From the NCBI GenBank assembly GCA_009363875.1, contig CM018697.1, positions 52,841,484 through 52,905,483 on the forward strand: a stretch of 64,000 nucleotides of DNA. The letters are read 5' to 3'. The position numbers and the translations under genes were made by a program. The notes below the pieces were generated by a model, which was not told where the DNA came from, did not search any database, and worked only from the letters and a program-made list of their open reading frames with translations. Each line of letters opens with the position of its first letter. The stretch's first letter is position 1. Source of the stretch: Mikania micrantha. Taxonomy: Eukaryota; Streptophyta; Magnoliopsida; Asterales; Asteraceae. This document shows positions 12,791 to 24,008 of the stretch, piece after piece.

Positions 12791-13755
12791 ATGCGTTCCT
12801 ATCTCATCCTATGTGTCGTGGGTGTAGTTTTCCTAAGGTTTTAGGGCCTAAAACCGGTTTTCTTGAGGTGGTTCTAACAAAGGTGAGAAAACCCTAAAAA
12901 TCGCCATTTTTGCATCACAGATTACCTCGATTCCAAGGGTTTTCATGGCAGACGCTTTGTACTTTCGTGTAGAGGAAGATGAGAACTTCGATTTGGCACC
13001 AAGATGGAGTAATTTGGTCAAGAAATGGGAAAGTTATGTGTATCATCAGTGCCGGACGTGTGCCGGAACAGTGATCGCAACAGTAAATCGTTCAGTAACT
13101 CAGGTACACATTACGTGAAACTATGCTTATACTATTGATACATTACGCTTAACATAAAACTATTATGCGATTGTCTGAAATCGGATTCAAACCTTAGGGT
13201 TTAACAGTCAGAAACATGTCAGACAACACAGTGTTGAAACACGTATACTTGATTTGATGCTATTGTGTATAAACGTATGTGAGGTTAAACAAAACAAAAC
13301 CATAACGGTTGTTGTTACAGAATGCTAAAAAGACGAATTGTTCGTATAGGTGACGATCTGTACGAATGATTCTGAGATTTTAACGTTCTAAAATAATGAC
13401 CGAACAGTAGAGAACAAGAATCAGAAAGCCAAACCATCGTCGTGTTCGTTCGAATGACGATTCATAAACTTAAGGAAATAAAATATTTCCTATTTTACAA
13501 TTTTGAAACTCATCATAAGTAAAATTAAACGAAACTATTTTATTAATTCGCGAACAAGTAAACTAAACGCGTAAAAACAATATAATTCGATAAATAATTT
13601 AATACAACAATATTTAAAATAATTTCTAGTAATAATCGTATTCTAAAAATCCTAAAATAATTCTTTTTATTAAATTTACGAAATACGCGCTTAACGATTT
13701 GGAAACACGACGAAAACGCGAACCGAGCAACCGAAACGAACCCGAACACCCCCGG

Positions 13756-13766
13756 GATATATAAAC
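13756..13766 (+). promoter_or_regulatory. TATA box of E6
   Basis: GATATATAAAC follows the AACGCGAACCGAGCAACCG block at 13715-13733. CT-rich CTCTCTCTCTAACC follows about 40 bp later. This is the same arrangement as E5, E9 and E4. Confidence 0.7.
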
Positions 13767-14159
13767 CTTGATTGAGGCTATTTTTCTCATTTTCTACAAA
13801 CCTTCTCTCTCTCTAACCCACCACCACCGTCACTTCTCTCTCTCTCTAAGTTTCCATCTTCAAAACTCAAGAACTTGATCAATACTTGATGAAATCGTGA
13901 GTTTTTGGTGTCCACGCGAAGATCTCGAGTCCCTCTACCTAAAATGACAAAGGATCTGAAGATTTGGCCACTAAAAATCGAGGTAATGATCTGTGAAATA
14001 TTCAAGAAGTTAGGGTTTTCTAGGCTTCATTCGATCCAAACTTGTAACCGGTCGTTCCTTATGTTATCTTGAACCACACGACTACAAGAAACTATTTTAC
14101 ACTGCCATAATCATGAAAACAACCCGTAAACTCTTAGTTTTGGAGGTGGTTTCGATGCA

Positions 14160-14535
14160 GCTCAAACGATGAAGCAGGTTCGTGAGGAAGCAGCATAGGC
14201 CGAACCCTGGTTCAGCTGGTAGCCGAACCTTCGACCTAAAATATCCCACATGGCCGAACCAATTCTTTGAGCAAACCTCCTGCGAACCCTAATACTATGC
14301 GGCGAACCATTGGGTCTCACGAACCCTTGCACATAGAGCCGAACCTTCAAGCTAAAACCATGGCCGAATCCTTTGACATGCGATGCACACGAACCCATGA
14401 CCTAACCCCTGGCCGAACCCTATGCAGTTGTAGCCAAACCAGTTGATATTGCCGAACCCTTTGACATCAACCGAACCTATGAACCAGCATATCACCACCG
14501 AACCTTTAGGTTCTTTGACCGAACCTTGGAATTAT
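14160..14535. repeat. CGAACC array of E6
   Basis: About 25 GAACC words in 370 bp, mostly within GCCGAACC or ACGAACC. No reading frame is conserved relative to the arrays in E5 and E9. Confidence 0.85.
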
Positions 14536-14576
14536 AGCCCATAGGTTCGCTGATCAATTCTCTCATTCGGTTGGGT

Positions 14577-14805
14577 TGAGTACAAAGGCAACCGGTCCAT
14601 GTGCATATAACTCAGCCCATGGCTAATTCAAGCGGCCCAACTATTTTCGGTCTAAGCCCAACACATTCAAATAAGCCATCTTGGCCCAATAACCTATTAT
14701 TCGGCCCGTTAAGATTGCCTCGGCCCAATACACATAACCGGCCCACACACATAACTTTTAGGCCAATCTTATCATAAATGGTCCAATAGGTTATCCGGCC
14801 CAATT
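14577..14805. repeat. GGCCCA cluster of E6
   Basis: Repeated CGGCCCAA, TGGCCCAA and CGGCCCA words directly after the CGAACC array, the same order as E5 and the mirror order of E9. The remaining stretch 14806-15162 shows no gene. Confidence 0.65.
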
Positions 14806-17393
14806 GATTCTAAATAAATGACGAACGCATGAAGGAACGTTGGAAACGATAAGAAAAATGAGCAAATACATTTATGAAATAATCATTTTGTTTGTTATAA
14901 AGAGAAAACAAGTTTTAAACAAACTACATAAAGGCTTAAAAGCCTTATATACAAATGATAACTTGTAATTAATGAGCAAGTATGAGATCTTGAACAATGA
15001 AGAATTGGGGCCGGATAACGAACAAGACTCGCTAGTGTTAGACAACTTTAGGACTGACACTTACACGCACAACAAACCCTTATAAACTTATACTTATAAA
15101 CTACAAAACTATGAAATCAATACAGGAGTGTGAACATCATAACAAGTACAAACGAAGAGCGCTGTAACGACCCATTTTGGGGAAATATTCTAAAATGAAC
15201 ATAATTGGTGTATAATGATGTTTTATTTTAGAATATGGGTGTTTTATAAGATTTGATTGTTTAAATATTTTTTGATGGGTGTTCTAATAATAATTGTTAC
15301 CTACAATTATATGGTGGATGTTTACTAATTTAACTTAGTTAGTTATAACTAGTTAAAGTTAATAGTAGTAGAGGGACCAAAGCTGCCAATAGCTGAAACT
15401 TGTAAATGGTGGGTTAAGATGTTGACTGGGTCAAATCTGGTCATAAGACCATTTCTTTGCAGAAAACGTGAACAAGAGAAAGGGGAGGTGGAGGAAGCTC
15501 AAAAACTTCAAGTTTCATCAAATTGGTGCTTGGATTTTGACCTAATCTCTTATGCAATCATAGATTGGCGTTCTTCTTGCATCATACAACATCTAGGTAA
15601 GTGATTTTCGGTGTTTTTGTTAAAATTTTCGTGGGTCTTATATGGGGTATGAGTGGGGTATGGTGAAATACGAAATTGGGTGTTTCAAGGGTGTTAAATG
15701 TGATTATTCTTAGTGATAATCATCTAGGAACAACATTTTGATCATCTCATTGAGTTTGGTGTGGATGATGAAAATGGAGTTCTTGCATGTTCATGAGGAA
15801 GATGAACTAGGGGTTTTAAAATGGGTGTTTGATGATAATTTATGTTTTCTAACATTTGAAATTGTATAACATTGGTGAAATTGAATGATTAGAAACATAA
15901 ATGGAGGATTGATGGGGTTTTGGGTGTAGTTGAATTGTGTAGGAGAATTTCTTGCACATAAGTTGTTTGATAAAATGTCAACAATTGGGTTTTTACAAAT
16001 TAAAGGTGTTAAAGGGATGGGGAAGGAGAATAAATTGTTGTGGTCATAAAATGTGAGATTTTTATGATCAATGGGTTATTTGAATGTAATCTAAGTATAA
16101 ATGGTGATAATGTGTCAATTGGTGTAATTTGACTAATTATAGTCAAAACTTGTATTGAACATGTAAGTATGATATATGAAGCAATAGTGAAGGTGGTAGT
16201 GGAACCAAAAGACTTTGAAAAGAGGTTTTGGTAGTGGATAACCCATCGGGACAAGGTAAGTCACCCAACCCTTCTACTTAATGTATGCAAAGGTGTTATG
16301 CATATATGAATGCTTTAAGTGGAAGATTTGACTTTTGGTAAATTTGTAATTTGGAGATAGATTACTTGTTGTTTGACAATAATACGCAATAGGTGGGGTA
16401 TTGCTTAAATTATTGTTGATTTGGTGTTTAATTGTTCATTATGATTGGATTTGGTGTCTATTTGTATGGGTGATGAATGTATGGAAATAATTCACAAGGT
16501 GTGTGAACTTATAATTGAAATTTACTTGAATTGGTGTTATGAATCACAAGTGGTGTGATCATGAATTTGGATTATTCACAAGGTGTGTGAAGGTCCTAAA
16601 TTGGTGAAATCAAGTTGGGGTAAATCACAAGTGGTGTGATTGTTCAACTTGAGAAATCTTGGTGTAAAAGATTTCTTTGGTGTTTTGGGTGAAAACGACC
16701 CGTTAGTAAAATTGTTTTATTGTTGTGTTTTGTTAAGTCACCAAAGTATGTTTGGGACTTGGTTATTATGTTGTTATGGTGTTTTGGGATGCATTTGGAG
16801 GAAAGGAGTGATTGGAAACGATCAAGGGAGGTTTCGGGGGCCAAAAAGTGCAAGAAAACGGATTTGAGCTGTAGCTGGGCGCCTAGTGCTCCTGGCAGGC
16901 GCCCAGTGCGCCCAAAACCTTCTGTAGTGCGCCCAACAGTGCGCCTGGAATTCCGAAAAATGGCATTTTTTACCCCGGTTGTGAGGCCCCGAAACCGGGC
17001 ACCTCGCAGAGGTTGGTTTTCATCATAACACATAGCTCTTAAACTAAAAACTTTCATAATCATGCAGCGGAAATGTAAACATAGTTTGATAAACAGAAAT
17101 CAGTAAAGTGTCTGTATCAAAAACATATCGGATTGCCAAAACCATCGAATTCTCTATCTTGATGCCCCGAGCTCCATAACTTCTTTCGCCTTAGCCTTAA
17201 CCTGACATACAAGCTAAATCAAGTCAGCTTACGCTGGTGAGTTCTAGTTTTCATAAAACAACATTAAACATACTTAACATAAACCTCATTTCATACACAT
17301 AGTCCATAACCTTAGCACATAACATCCTTAACATCATCATCATACGTTCCACTGCTACCATACGAGCAGTGGGCTTATGCCGGCACAAGGCTC

Positions 17394-17654
17394 CATACCC
17401 AGTTACAGTCGTGGTTGACTATCATACCCAGTTATAGTCGTGGTTGACTATCATACCCAGTTATAGTCGTGGTTGACTATCATACCCAGTTATAGTCGTG
17501 GTTGACTATCATACCCAGTTATAGTCGTGGTTGACTATCATACCCAGTTATAGTCGTGGTTGACTATCATACCCAGTTATAGTCGTGGTTGACTATCATA
17601 CCCAGTTATAGTCGTGGTTGACTATCATACCCAGTTATAGTCGTGGTTGACTCT
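17394..17654. repeat. 29-bp tandem repeat, nine units (E8 3' LTR)
   Basis: The unit contains CATACCCAGTTATAGTCG followed by TGGTTGACTAT. Nine nearly identical units occur here and only five in the 5' LTR at 24423-24567. The lack of unique spacers excludes a CRISPR-like array. Confidence 0.95.
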
Positions 17655-18495
17655 CATACCTACCCAGCACAAGAACTGGTACATCTTTCATACATATCCT
17701 ATAACACGTATAGGAACATCGTTCGTTCGTCTTACATGATATACTAGCATTATATCATCTTTTATCATAATCATCATATCTTTTACTGCTAGCATCATAA
17801 CATCATTCATTGCAGTCATCATGGCATCTTAGGCATGTCATACTAGCATCGTTTCATCATACCATCATAGCATACTGGCATCATGCACAGTTCATCATAA
17901 CATACTAGCATCATTATCATATCATAACATCATGTCATCATGCCTACATATCATACTTCCATCCTAGCAACCTAGGACCTTGTCATACTCCTATAACTAT
18001 TCTCATAGTTATCATCATGAAGCATGTTATCATAAAGTCATCATCATATCATATGCTAGCATTGTTATCATGTCATGTTATTCATTATCGTAACTCATTT
18101 ATCATGCATTCATCATACTGATCATATTTTCATGCATAGATCATTCTAACACATAAACATGCATACATAGTCAGGCCATATCATCATTCATTCATCATCA
18201 TCATAAGCACATAACATCGTAACAATAAGCATGTATGCCAGCCCAAAACCTTAAACATAAAATAGGGCGTCTAGAACTCACCTGATAGTAGACTCCTGTT
18301 ATCCTTAGCCGAACTCCTTAGCTAGGGCCTTAAGGACCTACATCAGTTACGGCGTCTCGTTACATTCCATCACATCACATTCTTAGACTTAGAAATTATT
18401 CTAGGTCCTCATAGCCTACTAGTCCCCATTATGAACTCAAGTTCCCGAACCTTAGCTAAGTATCCAAAACACTTGAGGTTCGTTAAACATCCCAT

Positions 18496-18665
18496 ACTCG
18501 AAACCCATGTACACGAAATTCCTGGAGTTCACGAAATGGCTGGTACTCGAAACCATCACATGTATTCGAAATAAATTGTGTATTCGAAATAACCTTGTAC
18601 TCGAAATGGCCATGTACTCGAAATGGCCATGTACTCGAAATTCTAGGTATGATTTCGAGTACCCT
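18496..18665. repeat. TACTCGAAA word array (E8 3' LTR)
   Basis: About ten copies of GTACTCGAAA, TATTCGAAA or GTACACGAAA in 170 bp. The same array is in the 5' LTR at 25400-25575, with more copies flanking its TATA box at 25975-26035. Confidence 0.8.
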
Positions 18666-19068
18666 TTGTGCAGGATTTCGTGTACTCATCACCTTAGTCA
18701 TTAAACATCTCAGAAATTCATCTAAGGCTTTGGGGAGCTAGTTCTAGGTTCCTCATGTTGTTACCTCATGCTGGAACCTCAAAGTTCCGAACTTTATGCA
18801 TAAAGGTGCAAGCTTTATGCACAAGTTCACCTTTCATAAAAATCCTAACTTTTGCATAAAAGTCCAAGCTTTTTGATTTAGAACACTTACTTGAAGTTAG
18901 GTGATCACCCCTGTAGATTCCCGTGCGTTTCCTCCTTCGTTTGGTCAATCAAAAGCTTGATCCTTGAAGTTTCTTGGTTCTGACTTCGTGTGATTTCCCA
19001 CAAGTTACTTATCCGTTACACATACGTAGGATTCAAATAACTTGTATTAGAAAATTTTGGATGTTACA

Positions 19069-19085
19069 AGTCTCCCCTCCTTACA
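19069..19085 (-). other. Polypurine tract of E8
   Basis: Read on the minus strand, GTAAGGAGGGGAGACT directly precedes the LTR start TGTAACATCC, as expected for the plus-strand primer of a Gypsy element. Confidence 0.85.
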
Positions 19086-19112
19086 ATAGGTTTCGTCCCG
19101 AAACCTGCCTCG

Positions 19113-21635
19113 TTACATATCGAACAAATGAGGATACAACTTCCTCATCTCGTCTTCCAATTCCCACGTCGTGTCTAAACCCTTCCGATGCTTCCACTGA
19201 ACTCTTACTTGACGAACCGTTTTATTCCGTAGCTGCTTTTCCTTCGTATCCTCAATGGCAACCGGTTCTTCAATGTAGTTCAGTCGGTCATCTACCTCAA
19301 TGTCATCTAAAGGAACATGTGCTAGCTCGTCTGCCAGACACTTCCTAAGATGTGACACGTGGAAGGTAGGATGAATCCCGTTCAGCTTCTCTGGTAGGTC
19401 CAGTCGATACGCGACTTTCCCTACCCTTGCCTTTATCGGAAACGGTCCGATGTACCTCGGACTCAACTTTCCCCTCTTCCTGAATCGAATGATTCCCTTC
19501 CATGGTGATACTTTCAGCAACACTCGATCGCCAACATCAAACTCGATTGGTCTTCGGCGCTTGTCAGCGTAAGACTTTTGGCGATCTTGTGCAGCTTTCA
19601 TACGTGCTTTTATCGCTCGTAGCTTTTCCGCCATATCAATCACGGCCGCCTTGTTTCCCATTTCTTTCTGCCCAACTTCACCCCAGCATACCGGGGTTCT
19701 ACATCGTCTTCCGTACAACGCCTCATATGGGGGCATTCCGATGCTGGAGTGGTAGCTGTTGTTATAAGAAAACTCCACCAATGGCAAGTGGTCATCCCAG
19801 CTCCCTCCAAAATCGATAATGCACGCCCTAAGCATATCCTCCAACGTTTGAATAGCCCTTTCCGACTGTCCATCCGTCTGAGGGTGATAGGCGGTACTGA
19901 TATTTAACCTCGTTCCCATGGCGTCATGAAACTGCTTCCAGAATCTGGAAGTAAACCTCGTATCCCGATCTGACACAATGGAGACAGGAACTCCATGTCT
20001 GGCCACAATCTCTTTCACGAATAACTCAGACAACCTTTCGGACGTATACGTTTCCCTGATAGGTAGGAAGTGTGCACTCTTCGTCAGTCGGTCCACAATC
20101 ACCCATATGGTATCATGCCGCTTAGCTGTCCTCGGTAGCTTGGTGATGAAATCCATGGTGATGTGTTCCCATTTCCATTCTGGTACCTCTAGAGGTTGCA
20201 CATATCCGTAGGGCTTCTGATGTTCAGCCTTCACTTGCGCACAAGTAAGGCACCTGTTCACATACTGCATCACATTAAACTTCCTGCCCGGCCACCAATA
20301 ATCTTTCCGAAGATCTTGATACATCTTTGTCGCACCGGGATGCACAGAGTAACGTGATTTGTGGGCTTCATCTAAAATCCTCGACCGAATGTCCCCATTT
20401 CTGGGTACCCACATCCGACCGAATCGTATCTTTACACCGTAATCATTGTCTTCCAAGTTCTTGAGCTGCTCGAAGACACGTTCAAAACCCACGTTCTCTT
20501 CTTTCAACCCTTCCTGTTGCGCCTGCTTGAGCTCGTTCAGAAAGTCTGGCGTTATCACCAAACTATACGATTTTACCCGTATGGCAGGATGATCAATCTT
20601 GCGACTCAAGGCATCTGCCGCTACATTGGCCTTTCCCGGGTGATATAGAATATCACAATCATAATCCTTTAGCAGCTCAAGCCATCGTCTCTGCCTCATG
20701 TTCAAATCCTTTTGCTCGAAGAAGTACTTCAAGCTCTTGTGGTCGGTAAAGATGGTACTCCTTACTCCATACAAGTAGTGTCTCCATATTTTCAATGCAA
20801 ACACCACCGCAACGAGTTCAAGATCGTGGGTCGGGTAGTTAGCCTCATGAATCTTTAGCTGGCGCGAAGCATAAGCTATCACCCTTCCCCTTTGCATCAG
20901 TACGCATCCCAACCCTTGTCGCGATGCATCGGCATACACTACAAGATCATCATTTCCATCCGGCAATGCTAGAACAGGAGCTTGGGTAAGTTTCTCCATT
21001 AGCACTGAAAACGCTTGTTCTTGGTTTGGACCCCATTCGTACTTTACGTCTTTCTTCGTGAGCTTCGTCAGTGGCGTCGCTATCTTGGAGAAGTCCTGAA
21101 TAAATCTCCGATAGTAACCGGCCAAACCAAGAAAACTGCGTACTTCCGTAGGTGACTTTGGAGGGCTCCATTTCATAATCGTTTCAACTTTAGCTGGATC
21201 TACCATAATGCCTTCTGGGTTCACCACGTGACCCAGAAACTGTACCTCTCGTAACCAGAAAGCGCATTTGGAGAATTTAGCATAAAGTTTCTCTTTCCTC
21301 AGGATCTCCAATACCTCATGTACGTGGCAAGCATGGTCTCCCTCGTTCTTTGAATAAATCAAAATATCGTCAATAAACACTATCACCGATCGGTCCAGCA
21401 TCGGTCGACATACCTTGTTCATCAAATCCATAAATGCTGCGGGAGCATTCGTCAATCCAAACGACATAACGAGAAACTCGTAATGTCCATAACGCGTACG
21501 GAAAGCAGTCTTTGGAATATCCTGCTCTCGAACTTTCAACTGATGGTAACCGGATCAGAGATCTATCTTTGAGAACCAGCTTGCACCTTGCAATTGATCG
21601 AACAAGTCATCAATTCCAGGTAGAGGATACCTGTT
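19113..21635 (-). pseudogene. E8 pol, second part: RT core, RNase H, integrase, chromodomain-like tail
   Basis: Same frame as the upstream gag-pol part, separated from it by a TAG at 21636-21638 and carrying a second stop (TGA, 21555-21557) before the long open stretch from 21539. In order it shows: RT with MSFGLTNAPAAF and the catalytic FIDD at about 21366-21380; RNase H (YADASRQGLGCVLMQ); integrase zinc finger (H..H then CLTC) and D, D, E core residues (MDFITKLP, SDRDTRF, DGQSERA); a GPF/Y-type block; and a chromodomain-like end (VQWKHRKG..TWELEDEMR..YPHLF). This is typical of plant chromoviruses, probably the Tekay/Del group. The TGA fits a C-to-T change at a CpG; the rest looks intact. 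Confidence 0.93.
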
Positions 21636-23675
21636 CTATACGGTCAACTTATTCAGTTCCCTGTAATCGATACACATACGCATACTTCCATCTTTCTTCT
21701 TAACGAACAACACCGGTGCTCCCCACGTAGAGACACTCGGTCGTATAAAACCTTTACCAAGGAGTTCTTGTAGCTGGGTCATCATTTCCTTCATCTCGTT
21801 TGGAGCTAAACGGTACGGTGCTTTGGCAACGGGTTGTGCCCCCGGCACTAAGTAGATCTGGAACTCAATTTCCCGTTCGGGTGGTAATCCAGGCAATTCC
21901 TCAGGGAATACATCGGGGAAGTTACACACCACGGGAACATCATCAATCGTCCTCGTATCCGTACGTTCCTCAATCGCGTAGGCCAAATAGGCTACACACC
22001 CTCGCCTCATCATAACATCAGCCGTGATCATCGAAATGATCTTAGGCGCATACATCGCTTTATCACCATAAACCGTCACAGAGCTCCCATCCATCGCACG
22101 TAAACATATCATCTTTCGTCGACATACAATGTTAGCCTCATATTTGGCTAACCGGTCCATACCCAAAACCACATCGAATCCTCCTAAGGTAATAAGAAAC
22201 AATCGGACAGGGAACCTATGACCTTCTATCTCAACATAACAATCATCAATAGCCTCAGTCACCCTGGTCATCTTACCAATAGCCGTCTCTACATCAAATA
22301 CCCGATCTATCTTCTTAACCTTCCCAGATAACCCATCACAGAAAGTAGAAGACACAAAACTCATACTGGCACCAGAATCAAACAATACTGAAGCAGGAAT
22401 ATTGTTGATAGAAAAGGTACCTGTGACCACATCGGGGTCCTCGATAGCATCATCCTTTGTCATCGTGAAAGCTCGTGCTTTAGCCTTCTGCTTCTCCTTT
22501 CCTTTCTCTTCCTTCTTACCCGAGCCCGAAGCATCGGCCCGTGGTTGCCTGCAATCTTTAGACAGATGTCCAAACCCGTTGCAGTTGTAGCATCTGGTGG
22601 CACTTGGGCAATTGCCGGAAAAATGCCCCGTCTTTCCGCATCGGAAACATAGGTTATTGCCCACCAAGCACTGTCCGGTGTGAATTTTACCACACTTGCT
22701 GCATCGGTTCGTATCCTCATGCTTCACCTTTTTGCCTGAAAACTTTCGTTGGTCTGTTCGACCCCTCTTAGTCCCGGAGGAGTCTTTCACCTTTGCTTCT
22801 TCTTTGGCTGGTTCGGCTGACATAACATCATCCCAAACTATGCCACTAAGCTCCACAGTGGAATCATAAGTCTTGGGAGCATTCGCCTTCACATGAATCC
22901 GAACCTTGGGAGGCAAACCCTCCATGTACAACTTCACCCTGCGTTCCTCGGTAGAAACCAAGTGAGGAACAAGTCTAGCCATCTCGTTAAACCTCGACGT
23001 GTACTGGCGGTGGTTCAAACTTCCGGCTTTCAGCACCAGAAACTCCCTTTCAACCTTATCCAGCTCATTCTTGGGACAGAACTGCTTTGTGACCAGTTCC
23101 TTTAGATCGTCCCAAGTCATCTTCTCCATTTCGGCTGCAGCTTTGGACTGCTTAATGGTGTTCCACCAGTGAAGTGCCTCCTCGACAAAAGAGTGAGCTG
23201 CGAACTTAACAGATTGGTCGACTCGGCATTCACTGATGGAGATAACAGCCTCCATAGCAGATATCCAGTGGCAAGTAGCCACAGCATCCTTCTTTCCATC
23301 AAAGGTCGGTGGGTTACATCCCTTGAAGGACTTGTAGTCACAGCCCTTTAGTTTCCCAGTCATAGAGTCGTCGCTCTTAGTCTCGATGATCACAACATCC
23401 TCATCTTCCTTAGAGCTTTCCTTGGTTCCCTCGGACTTGTCCTTCAGAGTATCCTTCAGTGCCTTAGCAATCAAGGCTGGTAGCTTCTCATCCATGATTT
23501 TGCATACCTCGTCTGAAATAGCCTTTACCACAATAGGCTCTAGAGTGAACTCGTCTTCATTCTCAGGTTGCTCGTTGTGCTCGTGGTTGCCCTCATTGAC
23601 GGGTTCTTCATCCTCGACACGTGGTTCTTCGGGTTTCTGTGGTTGCTTACGTGGTCTACCCTTTTGTCCAGCCAT
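21636..23675 (-). pseudogene. E8 gag, protease and start of RT (ends at premature TAG)
   Basis: A 679-codon frame from the ATG at 23675. Residues 1-100 are acidic and low in complexity. A retrotransposon gag domain follows at roughly 130-240 (ALHWWNTIK, EFLVLKAGSLN). Near 320-375 come a CxxC-x-H-type finger and two CCHC zinc knuckles (CFRCGKTGHFSGNC, CYNCNGFGHLSKDC). The aspartic protease signature is LFDSGAS near 432, then the RT N-terminal region (FPEELPGLPP, GAPVLFVKKKDGS, CIDYRELNK). The frame stops at TAG 21636-21638 inside RT and continues in frame after it. It would make Gag-PR only, unless the stop is read through. Confidence 0.93.
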
Positions 23676-23988
23676 CTAACTATCTACAGGATGCAACAAT
23701 TGATGAGTTAGTATAGGAATCAGTTTAGCACGAAATAAGCTTTGTAAATCGTTAATGACGTTGATCAAGTGCTATTAACCATTTACCCAACTCATAGGTT
23801 CTAAACATTTCCCATCCCATCTCTTCAATGCGCATGACACTAACTACATACAATACCTTACATCTAACCCTTAACTCATACATAAACATTCAGCTCGTGG
23901 CATCCGTTCATCCGTGGTTGGCAATCCGCGTCACTTAATCCCATTCTCAGTTTAAGTCTTAGCATTTGGGATGCTAAGATCTCCCAAA
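23676..23988 (-). other. E8 leader between PBS and gag
   Basis: About 310 bp of untranslated sequence; no ORF or motif recognised. Confidence 0.7.
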
Positions 23989-24008
23989 CTATGGCTCTGA
24001 TACCAACT
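23989..24008 (-). other. tRNA-iMet primer binding site of E8
   Basis: On the minus strand TTGGTATCAGAGCCATAG lies one base after the LTR end CCTCACA. It is complementary to the initiator-Met tRNA 3' end, the usual primer of plant Gypsy elements. Confidence 0.9.

Larger units (their letters stand above)
16980..19068 (-). repeat. 3' LTR of E8 (lacks the TATA region)
   Basis: 2089 bp. Relative to the 5' LTR it has four extra 29-bp units and lacks the 170 bp that correspond to 25900-26069, with TTCGT at both deletion edges. The lost segment holds the only convincing TATA box. The stretch 17700-18250 is rich in CATCAT and other AT words, with no gene. Confidence 0.9.

Noticed and set aside
15419..15604. 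61-aa ORF as a host gene fragment
   Set aside because: It lies in E7's 5' LTR and the matching position of the 3' LTR (near 34831) has lost the start and frame.
17394..17654. CRISPR-like array
   Set aside because: Units are contiguous 29-bp tandem repeats without unique spacers, inside a plant LTR.
18483..18704. 72-aa and 65-aa frames conserved at a second locus (25391-25612)
   Set aside because: The second copy is the other LTR of E8, so the identity reflects LTR duplication, not protein conservation.
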